A stretch of 6,921 nucleotides of DNA, from NCBI GenBank assembly GCA_007117525.1, contig SKGJ01000146.1:1-6921 (forward strand), read 5' to 3'. Below the pieces are notes generated by a model. That model was given only the letters and a program-made list of their open reading frames with translations, was not told the origin of the DNA and did no database searches. The translations under genes and the position numbers were made by a program. Each line of letters starts with the position of its first letter. Position 1 is the first letter of the stretch. Source of the DNA: Alkalimonas sp. GTDB taxonomy: Bacteria > Pseudomonadota > Gammaproteobacteria > Enterobacterales > Alteromonadaceae. Below, one piece after another: positions 1-6,104 of this stretch.

Positions 1-1002
1 GCCATTGCCGAAAACGGCCAGCTGGTTGGTTTTAACGTGCTGGTGGGTGGTGGCCTGGCCATGACCTTTGGCGATACCTCGACCTACCCGCGCCGGGCCG
101 ATGAACTGGGCTTTATTCCGCTGGAGCACACCTTAAAAGTGGCCGAGCATGTGGTGACGGTGCAGCGCGATTACGGCGATCGGGTCAACCGCAAAAACGC
201 CAAAACCAAATACACCCTCGATCGCATCGGGCTGGATAATTTCCGCCGCGAAGTCGAGCAGCGGGTGGGTGTGCCGTTCGAGCCGGTACGGCCCTATACC
301 TTTACCAACCGTGGCGATCGCATTGGCTGGGTCGAAGGCATCGATGGCAAGCACCATTTAACCCTCTTTATCGAAAACGGCCGGGTGCTGGATTTCCCCG
401 GCAAGCCGCTGAAAACCGGCCTGGCCGAGATCGCCAAAGTGCATCAGGGCGATTTCAGGATGACCGCCAATCAGAATCTGATTGTCGCCGCTGTACCAAG
501 CGAGCAAAAAGCCCAGATTGAACAGCTGGCCCGAAAATACGGCCTGATTGACGATGGCCACAGCGAACAGCGCAAGAACTCGATGGCCTGTGTCGCCTTC
601 CCCACCTGCCCGCTGGCGATGGCCGAAGCCGAGCGCTATTTGCCGGAGCTGGTGACCAAGGTGGAAGGCCTGCTTGGCAAACACCAACTGGCCGATGAGC
701 ATATCGTACTTCGCGTCACTGGCTGCCCCAACGGCTGTGGCCGCGCCATGCTGGCCGAAGCCGGCTTGGTGGGCCGGGCGCCGGGCAAATACAACCTCTA
801 TCTGGGCGGCGACCGGGTCGGCAGCCGGGTACCGAAGTTGTATCTGGACAATGTCGGGGAAGCCGAGATTTTAACCGCGCTCGATCAGCTGATTGGCCGC
901 TGGGCCAACGAGCGGCTGGCCGATGAGTGCTTTGGCGATTTTGTTATCCGCGCCGGTGTGGTGGCGGAAGTCAAAGTTTCCAAAACCGATTTTCATGCCT
1001 GA
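1..1002 (+). CDS. cysI: Sulfite reductase (NADPH) hemoprotein beta subunit, C-terminal part (5' end outside window)
   Basis: The frame is open from base 1 and ends at TGA 1000-1002, giving 333 residues of the siroheme/4Fe-4S subunit that reduces sulfite to sulfide with six electrons from the CysJ flavoprotein, in the cytoplasm. The four cluster/siroheme cysteines are present as C-x5-C (CVAFPTC, codons 589 and 607) and C-x3-C (CPNGC, codons 724 and 736). Their fragment positions 197, 203, 242 and 246 sit at a constant offset of 237 from the E. coli CysI cysteines as I recall them (434, 440, 479, 483). The fragment would therefore be residues 238-570 of a standard 570-aa protein with no internal indels between these sites. 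Also conserved are [26 protein letters not shown] and the GRWA-containing C-terminus. The GTG at 37 is internal, not a start. It is followed after 11 nt by cysH, as in enteric cysJIH operons, and cysJ is expected upstream. Any CysB control region lies outside the window. Confidence 0.97.
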   Translation, partial: AIAENGQLVGFNVLVGGGLAMTFGDTSTYPRRADELGFIPLEHTLKVAEHVVTVQRDYGDRVNRKNAKTKYTLDRIGLDNFRREVEQRVGVPFEPVRPYTFTNRGDRIGWVEGIDGKHHLTLFIENGRVLDFPGKPLKTGLAEIAKVHQGDFRMTANQNLIVAAVPSEQKAQIEQLARKYGLIDDGHSEQRKNSMACVAFPTCPLAMAEAERYLPELVTKVEGLLGKHQLADEHIVLRVTGCPNGCGRAMLAEAGLVGRAPGKYNLYLGGDRVGSRVPKLYLDNVGEAEILTALDQLIGRWANERLADECFGDFVIRAGVVAEVKVSKTDFHA

Positions 1003-1013
1003 GTGAGGCCAGA

Positions 1014-1751
1014 ATGAGCAAATTTCGACAGATCCTGACGCAGGATGAAGCCACCCGGCAAGACTGGCTGGCTGAAATCAACAGCATCCTGACCCCGCTT
1101 AGCGCTGCAGAGCGGGTGCGCTGGGCGCTGGCGCATTTGCCACAGCAACCGATGCTGAGCTCCAGTTTTGGTATTCAGGCAGCGGTGATGCTGCATCTGG
1201 TCACGCAGCAGCAAGCCGATATCCCGGTGGTGCTGACCGATACCGGCTATTTATTCCCGGAAACCTATCAGTTTATCGATCAGCTGACCGAGCAACTGGG
1301 ATTAAACCTGAAAGTCTACCGCGCCGCGCTCTCGCCTGGCTGGCAGGAAGCGCGTTACGGCCAGCTGTGGCACAGCGCAGAAGGCATTAAGGAGTACAAC
1401 CGGCTGAACAAAGTGGAACCGATGCAGCGCGCCTTGCGTGAGCTCAATGTCGGCTGCTGGTTCACCGGCCTGCGCCGCAGCCAAAGCAGCACCCGGGCCG
1501 ACAAACAGGTGGTGGAAATCAGCCGCGGTGTGGTCAAGGTGCAGCCCATCATCGACTGGAGCAATAAGGATGTGTTCTATTACCTAAAAGAGCACGGCCT
1601 GAGCTACCACCCGCTGTGGGAGCAAGGCTATTTGTCGGTCGGCGATACCCACTCCACCGTCAAATTTGAGCCCGGTATGAGCGAAGAAGACACCCGCTTT
1701 AACGGCTTTGGCCGCGAATGCGGCCTGCATATCGATGGCGATGGCATCTAG
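1014..1751 (+). CDS. cysH: Phosphoadenylyl-sulfate (PAPS) reductase, thioredoxin-dependent
   Basis: This 245-aa cytoplasmic enzyme, matching the usual length of about 244 aa, reduces PAPS to sulfite using thioredoxin or glutaredoxin. Visible elements are the modified PP-loop SSSFG (residues 49-53), [10 protein letters not shown] (75-84), the arginine-rich [11 protein letters not shown] loop (151-161) and the C-terminal catalytic ECGLHI with Cys236. The only other cysteine is Cys148. The CC...CxxC cysteines that bind the 4Fe-4S cluster of APS reductases are absent: YNRLNK stands where the CC pair would be, and SVGDTHST has no CxxC. This places it with PAPS-specific rather than APS-specific reductases. 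ATG 1014 is chosen because GAGG (1005-1008) lies 5 nt upstream and the N-terminus matches the family; the frame could extend back to 927, but only by running into cysI. The 11-nt gap indicates co-transcription with cysI. Confidence 0.97.
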   Translation: MSKFRQILTQDEATRQDWLAEINSILTPLSAAERVRWALAHLPQQPMLSSSFGIQAAVMLHLVTQQQADIPVVLTDTGYLFPETYQFIDQLTEQLGLNLKVYRAALSPGWQEARYGQLWHSAEGIKEYNRLNKVEPMQRALRELNVGCWFTGLRRSQSSTRADKQVVEISRGVVKVQPIIDWSNKDVFYYLKEHGLSYHPLWEQGYLSVGDTHSTVKFEPGMSEEDTRFNGFGRECGLHIDGDGI

Positions 1752-1767
1752 CCAGAGCCATCGCCAT
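1735..1767 (+). terminator. Hairpin at the end of the cys operon, overlapping the cysH stop codon
   Basis: ATGGCGATGGC (1735-1745) and GCCATCGCCAT (1757-1767) form a perfect 11-bp GC-rich stem around an 11-nt loop that contains the cysH TAG stop (1749-1751). No T-tract follows (ATTCGTGGC), so it is not a canonical intrinsic terminator. It may be a 3'-end stabilising or Rho-assisted hairpin. The stem and position are directly visible; the terminator role is inferred. Confidence 0.45.
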
Positions 1768-1962
1768 TCGTGGCATCATCCAGCCCACAGCACGATACAA
1801 CATCTAATAGAAGTGTGATATTTCTATGATATCAATGGCATAGCCTCATTCGCTATTGCAAATTTTCTTTAGATAGAGTTAGATAATAGCCTCCTGGATT
1901 GAAGTACATTCATCTTTTTGCAACGGATTGCACAGCAGCCCGTTTTTCTATATCAGGCGTCT
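1752..1962. other. AT-rich intergenic region between cysH and the lipoprotein gene
   Basis: This 211-nt gene-free spacer is clearly AT-richer than the cys genes from about 1800 onward. It should hold the promoter of the downstream lipoprotein gene. GATAAT (1882-1887) is a 5/6 match to a -10 box, but the best upstream TTGCAA (1856-1861) is 20 nt away, too far for a good sigma-70 pair, so I do not call a promoter. A near-direct repeat AGATA-N5-AGATA (1871-1885) and the palindromic element at 1816-1834 are the only other structures. No RNA gene is visible. Confidence 0.5.
1816..1834. repeat. Inverted repeat TGATAT-N7-ATATCA upstream of the lipoprotein gene
   Basis: TGATAT (1816-1821) and ATATCA (1829-1834) are perfect inverted half-sites separated by 7 nt. 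The right half also lies in the 8-bp perfect palindrome TGATATCA (1827-1834). It sits about 130 nt upstream of the chosen start at 1963, in an AT-rich spacer, where an operator could lie. The half-sites are short and AT-rich, so chance is a real alternative. I do not recognise it as the site of a known regulator. Confidence 0.25.
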
Positions 1963-4047
1963 ATGATTCTTCGAGCCTTAATAGTCATTGCAACAGTTTT
2001 ATTGTTAATAAGTTGCAGCTCTGCGCCCAGTACAGCTAAAGCATCCATCAACCCTTGGGACCAAAAGCTTTACTCCGCCAATCAAGGCACTGTCTCAAGG
2101 CCCATTGAGTTTTGCAGCACTTATCAACTGACCGAGCCTGTGTCACTGACGCTGCGTTTTGATTGCTTGCTGTCTGAAAATGAAGTGAAGCTCTATCAGC
2201 GTGCCTTTACGCTCTATCACCCTTTTATTATTGAGCACTTTAATGCCTCCATGCTATCGAACTTCATTAAACTGGATAAACCGCTTTGCTTTGCAGTCGT
2301 ACACCGGGAAACCACTTTTCGGATCGGTGAGCCGCTAACGGATTGCGTTTATTTGTATCGACCCGCTCTTGCAGCCGAGCGATTTCAAGCGGTAAAAACC
2401 CAATTACACAATGCCGGTATTAGCTGGGGTCCTGCACCTGAGCTTGTTGCCTTTACAGAATCTGAAGAACATTATTCCGCTGTATTTGCATTAAAAGTGT
2501 TGTACTTGGACATTGTGGACGATTTCTACCCGATAATGTTGCATGAATATTTTCATTATCAAACCTTACCACTCAAAGAGTTAAGGCCATGGCGGCCAGC
2601 GCCGGTGGGGCCATTCTATGATATTTGGGTAAATGAATATCTTAGCTCCACGCTACAGCGTAATATGGACATGAGCACGTTTAAAACCTTGGTCTATTTT
2701 ATTAATGGCCCAGTCCAGAATACTTTTGATCTTGGTGGTTTTAATGAAAGCTATGACTTTGATAAAACGTTCTGCCAGCGACAGCGCACTGAGCGTCAAT
2801 GGCTAAAGCAATGGTCGGAGCATAATAAGCAGCGTAAGAACGCGATTAAGAGTCGAAGTGGCAAGATGCTTCGTTATTTGCAATCATTGCACCAGGATCC
2901 ACACTTAGCGCCTATTTACGCTTTTTACGAACTAACGTCATTGGCAGAGCCAGGCCAGGGTTTTAACGATCTGATTGCCCGCATACCTGCCTGCAACCCC
3001 GATAAAGTCCTGCCGGTGCATGCTTTTAAACAGCGACTGCTGGATTATGACTTTAGCACCCTGTTTGTTGAAGCACCCAACGATGCAGACGCATTCACCG
3101 GCTTCGAGACGCTGCTGCGTACCTTGTGGCTGCAACCATCGGATAGCGGCAATCCGTTTAGTGCCTGTGAAGCCTTGGCCAATGATGCCGAAGTGCAGCA
3201 AACTTGCGCGGCCCTGGTGATGGATACCCTGTTCTGGCGGCAGCTGAGTTTAGCGGAAGTTTCATGGATCGGGCTTAGCTTGCCTGAGTCTGCCAAGGCG
3301 TTGCAGCCACGGCTGTCGGCCTGGCTGGAAGATACCAAACTTTTGTCTTCCACCCCCTTGCCACTGGCCAATAAAGTCGATTACCTGCTGGCTCAGGATG
3401 GCCGCTTTCGTAACTCACAACAGCAGGTAGCCGATACCGGTGCCGGTTTAAATGTCTGGCCGGGCGATACAGATTGTGAGCTCAGCGGTGAGCAGCTGGT
3501 CACTACCCTGGCAGGTCAAACAGTGCCCTTGCAGCGCTGCCGGTTCGAGGATGGCCTGGGCGTGCTATGGCGCAAAGACGGCCAAACCGAGCAGGTGATT
3601 GGCCTGCCTGCGCTGGTGGCGCAGCAAGCGAAGCTAATACGTGATCAGGGCGCGATGAATTACAGCGTTAGCGTCCCCTATGTGTTTCAGAATGGCTTTG
3701 TGGTATTTCAGCAGATGGATCATCAGGTACGGTTAAACCTTTGCCTGGATACGGGCAGCCCGCTGTCGTACATCACCCGCCGTTATCGTGAGCGCTACCA
3801 GCTCACCCCCCGTTACCTGGCGTCACGGTTAGAGCCGGAAGAGGAGGTGAGTGCATTCCCCCGCCGGGTGCTGCTGCCCATTTTAGGAGCGCAACGTAAA
3901 GTCAGGGTACTGCCGCACGATGGTTTTATGCAGTGCGATATCATTGTGGGCAGCGATTTGCTGGATCTATACAGTGCCATCGAGCTGGGCGACAATACCT
4001 TAACCTTGTGGTTTGAAAATGACGCATCCATTGACATTAGCGAATAG
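1963..4047 (+). CDS. Lipoprotein with HExxH metallopeptidase-like motif and C-terminal retropepsin-like domain
   Basis: I do not recognise this 694-aa protein as a named family. It starts with a lipoprotein signal: hydrophobic residues 2-16, then lipobox LISC with Cys18, and Ser at +2, which favours the outer membrane by the E. coli sorting rule. A gluzincin-like zinc site is visible: HEYFH at residues 194-198 (2542-2556), followed by NEYLSS with Glu225, 27 residues after the second His, a plausible third ligand. The C-terminus, about 567-690, resembles a retropepsin-type aspartic protease fold: LCLDTGSPLSYI with Asp596-Thr-Gly-Ser599, then DIIVGSDLL (659-667). The residues in between have no motif I can name. 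ATG 1963 is preferred over TTG 1918 because it puts a charged residue and the hydrophobic core at the N-terminus; the upstream AGG (1955-1957) is weak. The first half is AT-rich and the second half GC-rich, changing near 2940. The next gene begins 40 nt downstream, suggesting an operon. Protease activity is inferred from motifs only. Confidence 0.8.
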   Translation: MILRALIVIATVLLLISCSSAPSTAKASINPWDQKLYSANQGTVSRPIEFCSTYQLTEPVSLTLRFDCLLSENEVKLYQRAFTLYHPFIIEHFNASMLSNFIKLDKPLCFAVVHRETTFRIGEPLTDCVYLYRPALAAERFQAVKTQLHNAGISWGPAPELVAFTESEEHYSAVFALKVLYLDIVDDFYPIMLHEYFHYQTLPLKELRPWRPAPVGPFYDIWVNEYLSSTLQRNMDMSTFKTLVYFINGPVQNTFDLGGFNESYDFDKTFCQRQRTERQWLKQWSEHNKQRKNAIKSRSGKMLRYLQSLHQDPHLAPIYAFYELTSLAEPGQGFNDLIARIPACNPDKVLPVHAFKQRLLDYDFSTLFVEAPNDADAFTGFETLLRTLWLQPSDSGNPFSACEALANDAEVQQTCAALVMDTLFWRQLSLAEVSWIGLSLPESAKALQPRLSAWLEDTKLLSSTPLPLANKVDYLLAQDGRFRNSQQQVADTGAGLNVWPGDTDCELSGEQLVTTLAGQTVPLQRCRFEDGLGVLWRKDGQTEQVIGLPALVAQQAKLIRDQGAMNYSVSVPYVFQNGFVVFQQMDHQVRLNLCLDTGSPLSYITRRYRERYQLTPRYLASRLEPEEEVSAFPRRVLLPILGAQRKVRVLPHDGFMQCDIIVGSDLLDLYSAIELGDNTLTLWFENDASIDISE

Positions 4048-4087
4048 ATTGCGACCGAGCAAGCCCCTGCCTCCCTTGAGTAAGCAT

Positions 4088-5098
4088 ATGTTTTATATTC
4101 GTATTATTTTTATTGTTGGCTTGATGAGCCAATTGCTGGCTTGCTCGTCTCTGCTTGAACACAAACTTACCCAGGCTCAGGAGGCACCAATGATGCAGCC
4201 ATTCGTGCTTGAACATATTTTCCAGCAACAGCGCTTTTGCCATCCAGATAGCCCACATAGCTCTGAGCCTTGCCTGCGTTACTTTGATCTGGATGTGACT
4301 GAGCGGATAGCAAGCTTTGCTTCAAACATGGAGTTAAACTTAGATAAAGAGGGTATGCAGCTTACAGACCAAATCACCTTTAGCTTGAAAGCCCCACCAG
4401 ATCAGGCGCCATTGGCAGTGATTTTTCCCGGCTACAGCATGCATGCGACAGACATGGTTTTTTATGCCAGCTGGCTAAATGATCTGGGATTTTTCCCCAT
4501 CATCGCCGATGGGCCAACCTACCAAACCCCATTCGATTTTGGTCAGGGCTATGCCAGCCAACTGGCTCTGGCACTCTCGACGCGCTACCCGGATCGCCCC
4601 GTACTCTTGCTTGGCTTCTCAATGGGTGCCAGCAGCCTGGAGCCTTTCATTAGCCAGCATCAAAAGGTACTAGGCGCCATTGCCATTGCTCCGATGCAAG
4701 ATTTTCAGGCCACCGGCAAAGCGGTGTTTGAGCGAGCCCGGCAACGCAGAGTGCTGCTGCGTTTACTGCCAGAAGCTGCCATTGAGCAGGCGCTTGCCAA
4801 TATCCTGAGCAAAAGTCAACTGACCGCAGAACAGCTGAATTTCAACCACAGCGCCAGCAGGCTGCCTACGCCATTATTGGTGATTAGTGGCGAGCTCGAC
4901 TGGATTTCCCCGCCTGCCAGTCTTGAGGCCGGCGCGTCTTTCACGCATATTCAACTTCCTTATCAATTCCACGAGTCCCTGCTGCATCCCTGGCCAGAAA
5001 TCCGTCAAGAAACGCTGCGCTGGTTGGAATCAGAGCAACTGCCATTTCAACTGGTGCATCAAAAATCCAAGTCAAGCTCTCCAGCGACAATAAAATAA
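4088..5098 (+). CDS. Lipoprotein with alpha/beta-hydrolase fold
   Basis: The 336-aa product has a lipoprotein signal (MFYIRIIFIVGLMSQLLAC) with lipobox LLAC, Cys19 as the lipidated residue and Ser at +2, so an outer-membrane anchor is likely. The alpha/beta-hydrolase core runs from about residue 110 to 315: strand and oxyanion region LAVIFPGYS, nucleophile elbow GFSMG with Ser178 (codon 4619-4621), then VISGELDW with Asp271 as the likely acid, and FHES with His295 as the likely catalytic base (His300 is an alternative). The triad order Ser-Asp-His is normal. The substrate cannot be told; esterase, peptidase or lipase-like roles are all possible. ATG 4088 is chosen because it places the signal peptide at the N-terminus, with GAG 4078-4080 upstream. 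An in-frame ATG at 4019 would overlap the previous gene and bury the signal under a 23-residue polar extension. It lies 40 nt after the protease-like lipoprotein gene and probably shares its transcript. Confidence 0.85.
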   Translation: MFYIRIIFIVGLMSQLLACSSLLEHKLTQAQEAPMMQPFVLEHIFQQQRFCHPDSPHSSEPCLRYFDLDVTERIASFASNMELNLDKEGMQLTDQITFSLKAPPDQAPLAVIFPGYSMHATDMVFYASWLNDLGFFPIIADGPTYQTPFDFGQGYASQLALALSTRYPDRPVLLLGFSMGASSLEPFISQHQKVLGAIAIAPMQDFQATGKAVFERARQRRVLLRLLPEAAIEQALANILSKSQLTAEQLNFNHSASRLPTPLLVISGELDWISPPASLEAGASFTHIQLPYQFHESLLHPWPEIRQETLRWLESEQLPFQLVHQKSKSSSPATIK

Positions 5099-5107
5099 CT
5101 TATTTAT

Positions 5108-5135
5108 TTGACATTTAAAACTTTATATATACATT
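5108..5135 (+). promoter_or_regulatory. Candidate sigma-70 promoter for the Cys-rich secreted protein gene
   Basis: TTGACA (5108-5113) is an exact -35 consensus, followed after 16 nt by TACATT (5130-5135), a 4/6 -10 match, within a strongly AT-rich stretch from 5099 to 5140. An alternative -10, TATACA (5128-5133), has only a 14-nt spacer. It would let the downstream gene be transcribed separately from the two lipoprotein genes. The call rests on consensus matching alone. Confidence 0.45.
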
Positions 5136-5165
5136 TAGATCAGTCATGCTACAGCCTGAACGTTT

Positions 5166-5172
5166 AGGGAGA
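5166..5172 (+). promoter_or_regulatory. Strong Shine-Dalgarno site for the Cys-rich secreted protein gene
   Basis: AGGGAGA lies 7 nt before ATG 5180 and is the best ribosome binding site in the window. It fixes the start of the gene that follows. Confidence 0.7.
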
Positions 5173-5179
5173 CTTCAAC

Positions 5180-5980
5180 ATGCATCGCATTCTTTGGTTT
5201 CTGTTCGCCATTTTAATGCTGTTTTCTTTCAAAGCAGTTGCAAACCCATGCCTGAATTATCTGAACCATATCAGCGGCTCCTGTGCTGCGGAGTACCGGT
5301 ACGCTACTCTGACAAAACATTTTCGTGACAGGTACAACGAACCACAAGATGTGACTTGGCATGTCATTTCAAAGGTATCGCCTCAATCCCCTGGCCTTGT
5401 TCAACTGGACTTAAATTTCCGACTTTTTTGCCACTCCGACTGCCTTGAGGACAGGGAAAGCTTTCTCAATGCGACACTGTGGGACTTCAGGTCGGCCCTG
5501 ATTGCAGATGCATTTTTTGGTTACCGTTACTGCAACGAAGAGGATGACTCCTGTGGCGAAGCCCGTCCGGCACCCAACTATGATCAAGATGACTTGGTCA
5601 AGATAAGCCCGATGCTGGAGCTTCAGAACATGGCCAAAAGCAGCCAGAGCAAAGCAGAATTCAGAGAGTTGCTACGGCTGAATCAGCAAGCGCCGATGAT
5701 GGTGCTGCTGCAAGTGTCAGAGCATGAGTTTGAGCTTTGCATCGAACAAGACAGCGGCTGTCAGCCGCTTGCTGGCCGAATTTTTCGTGGTGACACTGCA
5801 GCTCGGGTCGAGCTCAATCATCATTTGGGCAGCCGATTCAATACTGGCGTATCAACATGGCTGCATGGTTGGCTCAGTGAGAACCCAAAGCCCTATCAGT
5901 GCGCTACCGAACAGCGCTGCGGTTTGCCCGACAAGGACGGTAGTGCCGAGTGCAGCATGAGGCTGGATTGCCACTTATAA
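5180..5980 (+). CDS. Secreted cysteine-rich hypothetical protein
   Basis: I do not recognise this 266-aa protein. It has a clear type I signal peptide: MHR, hydrophobic residues 4-17, and a likely cleavage after Ala21 (AVA|NP), so it is exported to the periplasm or beyond. No lipobox cysteine precedes a suitable site and no transmembrane helix follows. The mature part has 12 cysteines, all in six close pairs: 24/35, 84/88 (CHSDC), 118/125, 187/194, 241/247 and 258/264. The spacing suggests up to six local disulfides made in the periplasm. No catalytic motif is evident. It ends at TAA 5978-5980. The start at 5180 is supported by the strong AGGGAGA site. It follows the hydrolase gene by 81 nt, with its own candidate promoter in the gap, so it may be co-functional but separately expressed. 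Confidence 0.85.
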   Translation: MHRILWFLFAILMLFSFKAVANPCLNYLNHISGSCAAEYRYATLTKHFRDRYNEPQDVTWHVISKVSPQSPGLVQLDLNFRLFCHSDCLEDRESFLNATLWDFRSALIADAFFGYRYCNEEDDSCGEARPAPNYDQDDLVKISPMLELQNMAKSSQSKAEFRELLRLNQQAPMMVLLQVSEHEFELCIEQDSGCQPLAGRIFRGDTAARVELNHHLGSRFNTGVSTWLHGWLSENPKPYQCATEQRCGLPDKDGSAECSMRLDCHL

Positions 5981-6000
5981 GCAACAGCTGGTGCAGACCA

Positions 6001-6032
6001 GAGCAAGCCAAGGCTCATCGCTGTGCTTGCTC
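6001..6032 (+). terminator. Weak hairpin downstream of the Cys-rich protein gene
   Basis: GAGCAAGC (6001-6008) and GCTTGCTC (6025-6032) form a perfect 8-bp stem with a 16-nt loop, starting 20 nt after the stop at 5980. Only a short TTTT (6046-6049) lies downstream, 13 nt away, so it is not a canonical intrinsic terminator. The stem is visible; transcription termination is inferred from its position. Confidence 0.4.
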
Positions 6033-6045
6033 CAATCCCATGATG

Positions 6046-6072
6046 TTTTCACCCTCAAGGATAGGTTACACT
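6046..6072 (+). promoter_or_regulatory. Tentative promoter for the mscM-like channel gene
   Basis: TACACT (6067-6072, 4/6 to TATAAT) has TTTTCA (6046-6051, 4/6 to TTGACA) 15 nt upstream, in the 124-nt gap before the channel gene. Both boxes are imperfect and the spacer is short. A promoter is expected here because a hairpin separates this gene from its upstream neighbour. Confidence 0.3.
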
Positions 6073-6104
6073 AGTTGCATCTTCTTCTTTTTTAAAGAAC
6101 GACC

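Noticed and set aside
133..702. Reverse-strand open frames inside cysI (74 and 114 codons)
   Set aside because: They lie antisense within a strongly conserved gene, have no domain or ribosome binding site, and are explained by GC-rich codon structure.
1918..1962. TTG start at 1918 for the protease-like lipoprotein
   Set aside because: It adds 15 residues ahead of a textbook lipoprotein signal and has no ribosome binding site; ATG 1963 gives the expected signal at the N-terminus.
2938..3371. Overlapping open frames on both strands in the middle of the lipoprotein gene
   Set aside because: They start where the gene becomes GC-rich and have no recognisable domains; they are by-products of composition.
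4437..4446. GCATGCATGC perfect palindrome inside the hydrolase gene
   Set aside because: It is short and within coding sequence (encoding S-M-H-A) and has no repeat elsewhere in the window; chance is sufficient.
5093..5105. AAATAA-C-TTATTT palindrome at the hydrolase stop codon, considered as a terminator
   Set aside because: AT-only arms with a single-base loop cannot form a stable RNA hairpin, and it precedes a promoter-like sequence instead.
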